Shown: positions 14,981 through 23,352 of the stretch, one piece after another
How the letters are laid out: each line of letters begins with the position of its first letter
How positions within the stretch are numbered: position 1 is the stretch's first letter
Assembly: GCF_000067165.1 (NCBI RefSeq)
Contig: NC_010162.1
Coordinates: 7,571,001-7,635,000 of the forward strand
Direction of reading: 5' to 3'
Length of the DNA stretch: 64,000 nucleotides
From: Sorangium cellulosum So ce56
GTDB taxonomy: Bacteria; Myxococcota_A; Polyangia; Polyangiales; Polyangiaceae
The notes under the pieces: generated by a model
What the model saw: the letters and a program-made list of their open reading frames with translations, nothing else
Databases searched by the model: none
What the model was told of the DNA's origin: nothing
Program-made: the position numbers and the translations under genes

Positions 14981-16105
14981 TTACCCGAGCAGCCATACTG
15001 CCGGGCTCTGCTCGACACGTTCGCCGGCAAGTGTCGCAGCGCTGTCGAGGATCTGGGTCCACGGCAACGCGGCGTACCCGGCGCGGTGGGCAAGGTCGGC
15101 GCCGAGCGCAGCGACGAGCAGGGCGTGCGCCGAGGGTACGTTGTAACCCGCGGCATAGAGTGGGTTGAGCTCAAGGACCACCGGCTGGCCCTCTCGAGCG
15201 AAGGCCACGTCAGCCACGTAGTTCGCCGGGAGGTCAGCCGTGAGGAGAGCTGGGACGACGGCGCGAACCGCCCGCTGCACCACCTCGCTCCTGGCAGTGA
15301 GCTCATCGGCGAGGCGCCGGCGCGCGTCGTCGATGAGGACCTCGAAGGGGCCATGGTAGCTGGCCATGAGGAAGCGGCCGCCCAGCACCGTCAGCCGCAC
15401 TTCGAAGGGCACCCGGATGGCGTTGCGATCGCCGGGCAGGGTGGCGATCTCGATGCGCTCCAGGTCGAGGTGCTCGCGCAAGGCGAGGCCACCGACGTCG
15501 AGAGCGACACGCAAGCGGCGGACCACCTCGAAGACCGTGGCCTCGATGTCCGCCTGGTTGCTGCCGTAGTAGAGCTCGGGGTTTTTGGACTTGGCCGACG
15601 CGTAGAAGCCGCGGACGAAGACCCCGGCGTGGGGATCGATCTCCGCGTCGAAGAGGGCGCCGTAGATCGCCTCGGTCAACAGACGGCGCACGGCCGCGGG
15701 AGAGTCGATCGCGGCAGCGACGGCGGCGTCCACGGGCAGCAGCGCGGTGCGCGGCATGGGGACACCGGCGTTCGTGAGGACCGAGTAGAATCGATCGAGC
15801 CCGAGGACCCGCTCCACATGCTCGGGGAGGTCGAGCACGCACGCGGCGCCGGCAGCGACCGCTCGAGCGAAGACGGAGTGGTATGCGGCGCGGGGTAGCA
15901 TCGGCAGATCGATCCAGGACACACTGCCGCGGACCCCCTGCGGCGCGTCGAGCTGGGCGACGTCGCAGACCGCGAGGTCCCAGCCATGAAGGCGGGCGAG
16001 CTGGGCCCAGAACGCATGGCGGCGCCGGATCATGGCCACGTTGCGGGGGTCGGCCTGGGCGTCGAAGGCACGGTTGAGGTCGGAGAGGAGAGCGACGCGG
16101 GACAC
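14981..16105 (-). CDS. ATP-grasp superfamily protein
   Basis: 374 residues, ATG at 16105. The ATP-grasp core spans about residues 110-330: LALREHLDLERIEIAT, VPFEVRLTVLGGRFLMASYH, then the metal-binding strand YVADVAFAREGQPVVLELNP. The N-terminal part resembles the pre-ATP-grasp domain. No signal peptide. It is divergent from the glycerol-1-phosphate dehydrogenase-like gene across 118 bp, which may indicate shared control. The family joins carboxylates to amines or thiols; the substrate cannot be deduced. A second, unrelated ATP-grasp-like gene lies at 12613. Confidence 0.75.
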   Translation of the reverse strand: MSRVALLSDLNRAFDAQADPRNVAMIRRRHAFWAQLARLHGWDLAVCDVAQLDAPQGVRGSVSWIDLPMLPRAAYHSVFARAVAAGAACVLDLPEHVERVLGLDRFYSVLTNAGVPMPRTALLPVDAAVAAAIDSPAAVRRLLTEAIYGALFDAEIDPHAGVFVRGFYASAKSKNPELYYGSNQADIEATVFEVVRRLRVALDVGGLALREHLDLERIEIATLPGDRNAIRVPFEVRLTVLGGRFLMASYHGPFEVLIDDARRRLADELTARSEVVQRAVRAVVPALLTADLPANYVADVAFAREGQPVVLELNPLYAAGYNVPSAHALLVAALGADLAHRAGYAALPWTQILDSAATLAGERVEQSPAVWLLG

Positions 16106-16223
16106 GGATCAAGCATCGCACTTTTCCTGGATCAGGACGACTCGGCGCCCCTTCGGCTCGGCCGGAAGCAGAGCAGCCCGCGGCGACTAGCCGCGCCGCG
16201 GCCGCGGGCCTAGGAGACCGCGC

Positions 16224-17273
16224 ATGCCCGCAGCCACCCAGATCGGCATCCCCACGCTGGTGCGCATCAAGCCCGGGGCGCTCCCGCGCAGCGGGCTCTA
16301 CCTCGCGCGAGCGGCGCGCCGCCACGTCCTGCTGCTCGCGAGCGCGGGGACGCCGGCCGCCATCGAGGCGGCGATGCGCGAGGGCCTGGACGCGCAGGCG
16401 ATCGAGGTCGTGGCCCGGCGCGAGGTCGCGTCGGCCAGCGTCGAGGAGGCCGCGGCGCTCCTGCCCGCGCTCCCCGCGCGCTGCGACGCGATCGTCGGGC
16501 TCGGCGGCGGCCGCGCCCTCGACACGGCCAAATACCTCGCGTCGCTCGCCCGGCTGCCGTTCCTCGCCGTGCCCACCTCGCTCTCGAACGACGGCTTCTG
16601 CAGCCCTTCGGCGAGCCTCACGGTGGGCGGAAGGCGCCGCTCGCTTCCGTGCGCGGTGCCGTTCGGCGTGGTGGTCGACACCGAGGTCTGCCTGCGCGCG
16701 CCGGAGGTCCTGTGGCTCTCCGGCGTGGGCGATCTCGCGGCCAAGGTCACCGCGGTCCACGACTGGAAGCTCGCGTTCCACGCGCGCGGCGAGCCGGTCA
16801 ACGACTTCGCCGCCCTGCTCTCGGACGCGACCGTGTTCCAGTTCATGGCGCGCCCCCGGCGCGACCTCGAGGGCATGCGCCTTCTCGCGACGGCGCTCAT
16901 GCTCAACGGCATCGCCATGGAGATCGCCGGGTCGTCCCGGCCGGCGAGCGGCAGCGAGCACCTCATCTCGCACGCGCTCGACCAGATCTCCGGCCGGCCG
17001 CGGCTCCACGGCCTGCAGGTCGGCACGGCCGCCTACGTGGTCAGCCAGCTCCAGGGGCGGGACACGGACCTCATCGCCGCCGTCCTCGACGCGACGGGCT
17101 TCTGGGATGCGATCCGGGCAGACCCATTCTCGCTCGACGAGTGGATCGAGGCGGTCCGCGTCGCGCCGGAGATCAAGCCCGGCTACACCACGGTCCTCTC
17201 CTCCCGCGACTGCGTATCCGAGGTCGAGGCGATCCTCCGGACCGATCCGCGCCTGAAGGGGTGCTTCGCCTGA
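16224..17273 (+). CDS. sn-glycerol-1-phosphate dehydrogenase-like protein (AraM/EgsA group)
   Basis: 349 residues, the usual family length. The dinucleotide loop is AIVGLGGGRALDTAKYLA; the family block PTSLSNDGFCSPSASL follows; the metal ligands appear as Asp in GVGDLAAKVTA, His in GSEHLISHALD and His in RLHGLQVGTA. This is the layout of G1P dehydrogenases, which reduce dihydroxyacetone phosphate to sn-glycerol-1-phosphate, the archaeal lipid enantiomer; Bacillus AraM is a bacterial example. The starting point for ether lipids or another G1P product is possible here, but no geranylgeranylglyceryl-phosphate synthase-like gene is visible in the window. A less specific iron- or zinc-dependent polyol dehydrogenase is the alternative. 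Confidence 0.82.
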   Translation: MPAATQIGIPTLVRIKPGALPRSGLYLARAARRHVLLLASAGTPAAIEAAMREGLDAQAIEVVARREVASASVEEAAALLPALPARCDAIVGLGGGRALDTAKYLASLARLPFLAVPTSLSNDGFCSPSASLTVGGRRRSLPCAVPFGVVVDTEVCLRAPEVLWLSGVGDLAAKVTAVHDWKLAFHARGEPVNDFAALLSDATVFQFMARPRRDLEGMRLLATALMLNGIAMEIAGSSRPASGSEHLISHALDQISGRPRLHGLQVGTAAYVVSQLQGRDTDLIAAVLDATGFWDAIRADPFSLDEWIEAVRVAPEIKPGYTTVLSSRDCVSEVEAILRTDPRLKGCFA

Positions 17274-17543
17274 CCCGCCAGCCGCGCTCAGTCCGCGCCC
17301 GCGAGGAGGGGCGCCGCCACGGGCGGCGGGAGGTCCGCGCGCGAGCGGGGCGGCGCGGCCTGCTTTTCTGCCGGCCAGGCGGGGCGTAGCAAGTCGTCGT
17401 ACAGCTCGGCGACGAGCGCCGTCAGAATCGTATATCGGCATGGGGCGCAGGATCACACGATAACCCACGTGGGCCCCCGCCGGCCACGCCGGCGACTTTA
17501 GCCCCCTCTCGCTCCGGGCCCCGGCACGACTCCAGGTCGCGAC
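17274..17543. other. Intergenic stretch with a possible gene remnant on the minus strand
   Basis: On the minus strand, about 17435 down to a TGA near 17283, one frame reads protein-like (YTILTALVAELYDDLLRPAW, then PAEKQAAPPRSRADLPPPV). It opens just after a stop codon and has no ATG, GTG or TTG start or ribosome site, so it may be the C-terminal end of a decayed gene. I could not name the family. The rest of the gap is G+C-rich without clear features up to the promoter at 17544. Confidence 0.25.
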
Positions 17544-17572
17544 TTGACAGCTCCCCAGGATTCAGCACAATA
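17544..17572 (+). promoter_or_regulatory. Sigma-70-type promoter for the kinase/MATE operon
   Basis: Consensus -35 TTGACA (17544-17549), a 17-bp spacer, and -10 ACAATA (17567-17572). The surrounding DNA is locally A+T-richer than the flanks. The coding start is the GTG at 17621, preceded by AAGGAAG, so the leader is about 40 nt. This is the clearest consensus-type promoter in the window. Confidence 0.7.
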
Positions 17573-17620
17573 AACGCCATTTCGCTCATCACAAGGGCCG
17601 CCAATCGACGAAGGAAGACC

Positions 17621-18598
17621 GTGGAGAGCAAGACCAAGAACATCAAGACACGCCCGCAGATCGCCGCCATGGCCGCCAGAGCCTTCGGCGGCATGGCGCT
17701 CGCGGACGGCGAAGGCGCCGTGGTCGAGCTGAAAGACGGCTGGTTCAACGCGGCGTACAGCGTCCGGCTCGCCGATGGCCGGGAGGTCATCCTCAAGATC
17801 GCGCCGCCGAGAGATGCGGAGGTCATGCTCTACGAGAAGAACATCATGACCACCGAGGTCGCCGCCATGCGCCTGGTCCGGCGAAACCCGGCCATCCCGG
17901 TGCCCCAGATTTACCATTTCGACGATACCCGCGAGCTGTGCGACTCGGACTACTTCTTCATGGAGAAGATCGCGGCGGACAACCTCGAGCACGTGAGAGC
18001 CAACCTCCCCCCCGAGACGCAGGCGTCCATCGACCTGCACATCGGCGAGATCGTCCGGGAGATCAACGGCTTCACCGGCACCTATTTTGGTTACGATGGG
18101 AACCCGGACCTGCGCGCGAGCACCTGGAGAGAGGCGTTCACCAGGATCATGGAGTCGGTGCTGGAAGACGGCGCCCGGAAAGGCGTGGCGTACGACCAGG
18201 GCTACGACGAGATCCGCGCCGCCGTCCTCAGGCACGCCCCCGCGCTGGAGGAGGTCACCACGCCCTGCCTCGTCCACTGGGACGTCTGGAACCCCAATGT
18301 CTTCGTCAAGGAAGGCAGGGTCGCCGGCATCATCGACTTCGAGAGGGCGCTCTGGGCCGATCCCTTGATGGAGGCCCAGTTCCGGCTGCTCTCCGCCGAG
18401 GGCATCACCAGCTGCATGCGCGGCTACGGCAAGACCTCCTTCACCTTCGAGGAAGAGCGGAGATGCCGCCTGTACTCGCTGCACCTCGCCCTGGTCATGA
18501 ACACGGAGTGTTATTACCGCAACTACGACACCGATTCCGTCCTCAACCTCTCCAGGCAGTGGATGGGCGAACACATGGCCTGGCTGAGCGCAAACTGA
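17621..18598 (+). CDS. Aminoglycoside-phosphotransferase-family kinase
   Basis: 325 residues with a GTG start supported by AAGGAAG 4 bp upstream. It has the protein-kinase-like fold of APH/ChoK enzymes: VVELKDGWFNAAYSVRL with VILKIAPP (nucleotide-loop and Lys), the catalytic loop CLVHWDVWNPNVFV (HxDxxxxN), and GIIDFERALWADP with the Mg-binding Asp. Such enzymes phosphorylate small hydroxylated molecules, such as aminoglycosides, choline or homoserine. The MATE exporter starts 6 bp after its stop, so the two are co-transcribed. A pairing of a modifying kinase with an exporter fits resistance to, or handling of, a small amine or sugar compound (inference). Confidence 0.9.
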   Translation: MESKTKNIKTRPQIAAMAARAFGGMALADGEGAVVELKDGWFNAAYSVRLADGREVILKIAPPRDAEVMLYEKNIMTTEVAAMRLVRRNPAIPVPQIYHFDDTRELCDSDYFFMEKIAADNLEHVRANLPPETQASIDLHIGEIVREINGFTGTYFGYDGNPDLRASTWREAFTRIMESVLEDGARKGVAYDQGYDEIRAAVLRHAPALEEVTTPCLVHWDVWNPNVFVKEGRVAGIIDFERALWADPLMEAQFRLLSAEGITSCMRGYGKTSFTFEEERRCRLYSLHLALVMNTECYYRNYDTDSVLNLSRQWMGEHMAWLSAN

Positions 18599-18604
18599 AC
18601 GCTC

Positions 18605-19969
18605 ATGGGTGAGAGCTCCAGGGTTGAAAAGCTGGGGACCGAGCGGGTCGGGAAGCTGCTGCTGGAGATGTCTTCCCAGACCACGCTCTCGCTGCTGGTC
18701 TTTACCGTCTACAGCCTCACGGACATCTACTTTCTCTCCGTGGGCGTCAACGCGCTGGCCGCCGCCGCGGCCTCGATCATCTCGCCGGTCCAGATCGCCC
18801 TCGGCGCCGTCGCCACGACCGTCGGGGCCGGCGGCGCCTCGGTGGTCTCCAGGGCGCTCGGCGAGCAGGACATGGAGAAGGCCTCCCGGACGGTGGCAAG
18901 CACCTTCCTGATCTTCTGGACGGCGGCGCTCGCCATCACGGTCCTGGGCTCGGTCTTCATCGAGCCGCTCGTCTACCTGCTCGGGGCCACCGACAGCGTC
19001 GCCCCCTATGCCATCGAGTACGGTCGGATCATCTTCCTCGGCGCCATCGCCGGCACCGGCTACTCGGCCATCGTCAGGGCGGATGGCAACGCCGGGTACT
19101 CGACCGCCATGTGGATCATCCCGATCTGCGTCAACATCGTCCTGTGCTGGCTCTTCATCCTCGTCTTGCAGATGGGCGTCTCCGGCGCCGCCCTGGCGAC
19201 GGTCTGTGGCCAGGCCACCTCGGCCGGCATGGGCCTCCACTTCTTCTTCTTCAGGAAGAACCGCTCCTATCGCATCAAGGCGTCTTATTTCAAGCCGGAC
19301 TGGCCCATCATCATCGAGGTGGTGAAGATCGGGACCCCCTCGCTCATCAAGAGCGCCAGCGTCAGCCTGATCGCCATCGTCACCAACAACCTGCTCCGGC
19401 GGATCGGCGGCGACAGCGCCCTGAGCGTGTTCGCGATCGTGAGCCGGCTCTACTCCGGGCTGTTCGCGCCGCTCACCGGCATCGTCCAGGGGATGCAGCC
19501 GCTGGTGGGGTACAACTTCGGCCAGAAGAAGCTCGAGCGGGTGCGGGAGGCCATCCGGCTCTCGCTTGGCGCCGCGGTCGTCTATGGATCGCTCGTCTGC
19601 GGCGTCTGCCTGGTGATGCCGGCCGCGCTGATCGCCCTGCTGTCCAGGGAGAGCGCGATCATCGCTGAAGGGCAGACCGCGTTGCGGCTGCTGGCGCTCT
19701 CTTACCCCCTGACCGGCGTGGCCATGGTCACGGCGGCCTCGTTTCAGTCGGTGGGCCGGGCCAGGGAGGCGCTGCTGCTCACCCTCGGGGGCATCCTGCT
19801 GGTCAAGCTGCCGGTGCTGCTGCTGGCCTCCCGCCTGTTCTCCCTGACCGGCATCTGGGCCTCCGAGGCGATCTCGGAGCTGATTCTTTGCATCGTCTCC
19901 TTCATCCTGCTGAAGAACGCCGGCGCTGGTTCTGGTAGTGGATCCCCTGCGGCCGCGGCGCGCGGCTGA
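18605..19969 (+). CDS. MATE-family multidrug/Na+ (or H+) antiporter
   Basis: 454 residues, twelve hydrophobic segments in two related six-helix halves. Typical features include LTDIYFLSVGVNALAAAAAS in the first half and GMQPLVGYNFGQKKLERVRE in the second, the classic MATE motif for entry of the seventh to eighth helices. MATE proteins export cationic or aromatic compounds using an ion gradient. It follows the APH-family kinase with 6 bp between them, behind the promoter at 17544. The C-terminus ends in a Gly/Ser/Ala tail without a charged basic end. Substrate unknown. Confidence 0.93.
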   Translation: MGESSRVEKLGTERVGKLLLEMSSQTTLSLLVFTVYSLTDIYFLSVGVNALAAAAASIISPVQIALGAVATTVGAGGASVVSRALGEQDMEKASRTVASTFLIFWTAALAITVLGSVFIEPLVYLLGATDSVAPYAIEYGRIIFLGAIAGTGYSAIVRADGNAGYSTAMWIIPICVNIVLCWLFILVLQMGVSGAALATVCGQATSAGMGLHFFFFRKNRSYRIKASYFKPDWPIIIEVVKIGTPSLIKSASVSLIAIVTNNLLRRIGGDSALSVFAIVSRLYSGLFAPLTGIVQGMQPLVGYNFGQKKLERVREAIRLSLGAAVVYGSLVCGVCLVMPAALIALLSRESAIIAEGQTALRLLALSYPLTGVAMVTAASFQSVGRAREALLLTLGGILLVKLPVLLLASRLFSLTGIWASEAISELILCIVSFILLKNAGAGSGSGSPAAAARG

Positions 19970-19984
19970 CGAACGGAGGCATCG

Positions 19985-20608
19985 ATGAAGCTCTATGAGT
20001 TCGCTCCTACCCGCTCGATCCGTGTGCGCTGGGCGCTCCAGGAGCTGGGCGTGGATTTCGAGACCGTCCAGGTCAACCTCCGGGCCGGCGAGAATCGCCG
20101 CCCCGAGTTCCTCAAGCTCAACCCGGCCGGCAAGCTCCCCGTGCTCGTCGACGGCGACCTCGTGCTCACCGAGTCCGTTGCCATCGTGCTCTACCTGGCC
20201 GAGAAGTACCCCGACAAGGGCCTGCTCCCGGCAGACCCCAGGGAGCGGGCCAAGGTCAACCAATGGCTGCTGTTCGCGGCGACCGAGCTGGAGCAGCCGC
20301 TGTGGCGCATCGCGCGTCACAAGTTTCTGTATCCGGAGGACAAACGCCAGCCGGGCGACATCCCCGTCGCCCGCGAGGACTTCAAGGCCATGGCCGCCGT
20401 GCTGGAGAAGCACATGGATCAGCGGCAGTTCGTCGTCGGCGACAGCGTGACGGTCGCCGATCTCGTGATGGCCTACACCCTCGACTGGGCCGACGAGGCC
20501 CATCTCCTGGACGACTTCCCGCAGCTCCGGGCCTACATGGACCGGATGTACGCGCGCCCTCACGCGGCCCCGCGCATCGCCCAGGCGTTCGCCAGCCTCA
20601 AGGGGTGA
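19985..20608 (+). CDS. Glutathione S-transferase family protein
   Basis: 207 residues with GGAGG before the ATG. The N-terminal thioredoxin-like domain shows MKLYEFAPTRSIRVRWALQE with Ser/Thr at the active-site turn, NPAGKLPVLVDGDLVLTESV containing the cis-Pro and the Glu-Ser pair that bind glutathione. The C-terminal helical domain has VGDSVTVADLVMAYTLDWAD. It could conjugate or reduce electrophiles, and is a cytoplasmic enzyme. It begins 15 bp after the MATE gene and probably belongs to the same transcript, so the three genes may form a detoxification unit. Confidence 0.92.
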   Translation: MKLYEFAPTRSIRVRWALQELGVDFETVQVNLRAGENRRPEFLKLNPAGKLPVLVDGDLVLTESVAIVLYLAEKYPDKGLLPADPRERAKVNQWLLFAATELEQPLWRIARHKFLYPEDKRQPGDIPVAREDFKAMAAVLEKHMDQRQFVVGDSVTVADLVMAYTLDWADEAHLLDDFPQLRAYMDRMYARPHAAPRIAQAFASLKG

Positions 20609-20963
20609 TGCGCTCGGCCGGCTCGGGGCGCAGACGCCTGCCGCGCTTGGGCTCCTGGGGCCCCGGTGCGGCCTCCCCTCGACACACGGCCGGGCGATAC
20701 CGCCTGAGCGTGCCCGTGACCTGCGCCCTGACCTGCCCGGACGCGCGCTGGACGTCATCCGCGGCGGACACGGCCGCCCTCCCCCGTCCCTGCGACCCGG
20801 CCCAGGCCCCGTCCACGCCTGACGTCGCGACGCCTCAATCGGCGCCCCCGTCCCGGGACACATCTGGGCGGTCGACCGCGCCAAGCGTATAGGCGCCGAG
20901 CGACCTGGGCGTGGAGCATGAACGAGATTTCGGGCATACTGCCGCAAGAAACGGTCAAGCTCG
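20609..20963. other. Intergenic stretch, nothing convincing
   Basis: This 355-bp segment is strongly C-rich on the plus strand. A short frame opening at 20918 (MNEISGILPQETVKLDG) looks protein-like for 17 codons but then runs through the DUF4258 gene in another frame. It might be a decayed gene start or an upstream leader peptide. No hairpin with a T-run and no good promoter were found. Confidence 0.3.
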
Positions 20964-21281
20964 ATGGCGGCAAACGTTCTCGACCAGGTCCGGGCGGCAG
21001 CGGCGAAGAAGGTCCTCTACCTCCCCCACGCGGTGCGGCAGATGAGCCGGCCCAGTCGGATGATCTCGCCTGCCGAGGTCGACGCCGCGATCGCGGCAGG
21101 CGAGCTGATCGAAGACTACCCGGAGGACGTGCGTGGCCACAGCTGCCTGCTCCTGGGGTCAGGGGACAGCGGCCGTCCCATCCACGTCGTCTGTGCACCG
21201 AAGCCGGATTACCTGGCCATCATCACGGCCTACATACCCCACCCCGAACAGTGGTCGGCCGACTTCAAACGGAGGAAGTGA
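20964..21281 (+). CDS. DUF4258 domain protein (putative toxin component)
   Basis: 105 residues. The family pattern is visible: HAVRQMSRPSRMISPAEVDA, the central IEDYPEDVRGHSCLLLG, then GRPIHVVCAPKPDYLAIITA and YIPHPEQWSADFKRRK. DUF4258 proteins resemble the RelE/BECR fold and are often next to a YgiT-type zinc-finger gene, as here, in putative toxin-antitoxin pairs. The GGAGGAAG ribosome site of the next gene lies inside its last codons, with 2 bp between stop and the next ATG. Toxicity is not shown by sequence. Confidence 0.85.
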   Translation: MAANVLDQVRAAAAKKVLYLPHAVRQMSRPSRMISPAEVDAAIAAGELIEDYPEDVRGHSCLLLGSGDSGRPIHVVCAPKPDYLAIITAYIPHPEQWSADFKRRK

Positions 21282-21283
21282 TC

Positions 21284-21484
21284 ATGCAGTGCATGCATTG
21301 TAGAGGTGAGATGAAGCGCTCCCATGCTCCGTTCAGCGTGGACCGCAACGGATATCATGTGCGCTGGGACGCGGTGCCCGCATGGGTGTGCGAGCAGTGC
21401 GGCGAGCCCTACTTCGAATCGGCCGAGGTCGCGCGTATCCAACGCGCCCTCGACGCGCTCGATCGCGAGACCGAGGCGGCGTGA
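21284..21484 (+). CDS. YgiT/MqsA-type zinc-finger protein (putative antitoxin)
   Basis: 66 residues, starting 2 bp after the DUF4258 stop; GGAGGAAG is the ribosome site. Two Cys pairs (MQCMHCRGEM and AWVCEQCGEPYFE) form the zinc-finger that is the N-terminal part of MqsA antitoxins. The helix-turn-helix half of MqsA is missing; only a short tail (IQRALDALDRETEAA) follows. It likely neutralises or escorts the DUF4258 protein. The reading frame is easily overlooked because a longer overlapping frame starts upstream. Confidence 0.85.
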   Translation: MQCMHCRGEMKRSHAPFSVDRNGYHVRWDAVPAWVCEQCGEPYFESAEVARIQRALDALDRETEAA

Positions 21485-21704
21485 TCGGCGGGGTGTCCGA
21501 GGAATTTCGATTATCCACGATGAGCTCCGAGAACGCGTCAGAAGGCGAGGAGGAAGCCTGGGCCGCCGTGGCGCGCTCTGCGCGCAGTTCGTATCCTGTC
21601 GAGGCTCCGGCGGCGCTGGCGATCCTCTTCCTTTCCCACGCGATGCCCGCCCGCGATGCCCGTGCGCGACCCGCGGTGCCCTCCCGCGGTGATAGAGTGG
21701 CGCG

Positions 21705-23348
21705 ATGAGCCGCCGCGTCACCAGCGACGGGACCGGGAGCCTCCAGATCCACTTCGCCTTCGATCGCAGGCTGGTGGACGTCGTGAAGTCGCTCCCGTCC
21801 CGCCGCTGGAATCCCGAACAGAAGACCTGGCGCGTCCCGGAGACGCACGTGGTCGCGGTGGTGGAGGTGCTGCACGCCGAGGGGTTCGGCTTCTGCGAGG
21901 TGACGCAGCGCCTCTACCGGGAACGCGGCGGGGCCCTCGCCCTCGTCGAAGGGGGCGTCACGCCGATCCCCACCGCGGAGCCCGCCCGAGCCGATGAGCC
22001 GCGCAACGGGGACGCGCGGCCGAGGCCAGCGGTGGCCGCGTCCGACTTCACCGTCTCGAAGCTCAACGGACAGGTCCGCGCCGCGCTCGAGGCGGCGTTT
22101 CCAGCGTCGATCTGGCTGGTGGGCGAGGTCTGCGGGTACAACCGCGCCGCCCACAAGAGCATCGTCGGCTTCGAGCTCGTGGAGCGCGACGCCCTCGGGA
22201 AGGAGATCGCGCAGGTCAAGGCGACCCTCTTCGAGAGCGCGCGCGCCGAGATCGAGCGACGCCTCGCCGCGGCGGGCGACCCGTTCCAGATCGAGGACGA
22301 GATCCAGATCCGCGTGCGCGGGCGCGTGGAGCTCTACGTCCCCTGGGGCTCGTACCGGTTCCTGATCGAGGACCTCGACGTGGGCTACACGCTCGGCGAG
22401 GCCGCCCGGCGGAGAGAGGAGATCTGCCGCCGGCTCGCCGAGGAAGGGCTGCTCGATCGGAACCGCTCCCTGCCCTTCCCCGCCCTGCCCCTCCGCGTGG
22501 GCCTCGTGACCAGCCTGGGCTCGGACGCCTACAACGACGTGCTCGGCACGTTCAGGGAGTCAGGCTTCGCGTTCCGCGTCGTGGCGCACGGGGTCCGCGT
22601 CCAGGGGCGGCAGACGGAGCCGTCGGTCCTGAACGCCCTCGACTACTTCCGGGCGCGCGCCGCGGAGCTCGACGTGCTGCTGATCTGCCGCGGCGGCGGC
22701 TCGCGCACCGATCTCGCCTGGTTCGACTCGGAGCCGATCGCCCGCGCCGTCGCCACATTCCCCCTCCCCGTGGTCGTCGGCATCGGCCACGAGCGAGACA
22801 TCTCCGCGCTCGACTTCGTGGGCTTTCGCGAGAAGACCCCGACCGCCGCGGCCGCGATGCTCGTCCAACGGGTCTCGGACGCGCGGGATGAGGTCGAGTC
22901 GTCGCTGCTGAGCATCCTCGACCAGGGCCGGCGCGTCCTCCGGTCGGCCTCGTCGGATCTCACCCGCCGGGCGGCCCGGGTCCCCCGCTCCGCGTCGCTG
23001 CTCATCGCGCGCCGAGCGGGCCAGCTCCAGGAGGCGGTCCGCCAGCTTCGCCAGGGGGCGAGGCGCGATCTCGACGCCGCCTCGCATCGGGTCGACGAGA
23101 TGGCCTCGCTCCTCGGCCCGCGCTCGTCCCGGCGGCTGGCGCTCGAATCCGAGCGCCTCGAGTCGCGCGAACGGCGCCTGCGCCTCCTCGATCCACGGCG
23201 CGTGGTGGAGCGGGGATATGCGATCCTGCGCACGACGGAAGGGGCGGTGCTCACCGACGCGGCGCGCGCGCCCCAGGGGACGACGCTCATCGCCGAGCTG
23301 AAGCGAGGCGTGCTGCGGCTTCGCTCGGATGGATCGGAGGAGACATAG
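21705..23348 (+). CDS. xseA: Exodeoxyribonuclease VII large subunit with N-terminal HARP-like extension
   Basis: 547 residues, about 100 longer than usual. Residues 1-70 are an extra domain with FAFDRRLVDVVKSLPSRRWN and TWRVPETHVVAVVEVL, resembling the HARP motif of SMARCAL1-type annealing helicases. From about residue 115 the standard XseA follows: FTVSKLNGQVRAALEAAFP, the OB-fold WLVGEVCGYNR, then the catalytic region with RVGLVTSLGSDAYNDVLGT, DVLLICRGGGSRTDLAWFDS and GIGHERDISALDFVGFREKT. The C-terminal half is coiled coil for binding small subunits. Exo VII degrades single-stranded DNA. The small subunit gene follows after 4 bp. The extension could bind DNA (inference). Confidence 0.93.
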   Translation: MSRRVTSDGTGSLQIHFAFDRRLVDVVKSLPSRRWNPEQKTWRVPETHVVAVVEVLHAEGFGFCEVTQRLYRERGGALALVEGGVTPIPTAEPARADEPRNGDARPRPAVAASDFTVSKLNGQVRAALEAAFPASIWLVGEVCGYNRAAHKSIVGFELVERDALGKEIAQVKATLFESARAEIERRLAAAGDPFQIEDEIQIRVRGRVELYVPWGSYRFLIEDLDVGYTLGEAARRREEICRRLAEEGLLDRNRSLPFPALPLRVGLVTSLGSDAYNDVLGTFRESGFAFRVVAHGVRVQGRQTEPSVLNALDYFRARAAELDVLLICRGGGSRTDLAWFDSEPIARAVATFPLPVVVGIGHERDISALDFVGFREKTPTAAAAMLVQRVSDARDEVESSLLSILDQGRRVLRSASSDLTRRAARVPRSASLLIARRAGQLQEAVRQLRQGARRDLDAASHRVDEMASLLGPRSSRRLALESERLESRERRLRLLDPRRVVERGYAILRTTEGAVLTDAARAPQGTTLIAELKRGVLRLRSDGSEET

Positions 23349-23352
23349 GGTC

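Noticed and set aside
17498..20947. Very long open frame on the minus strand across the kinase, MATE and GST genes
   Set aside because: It is the complement of three well-supported genes; its text is Arg/Gly/His-rich with no domain. In G+C-rich DNA such antisense frames are expected.
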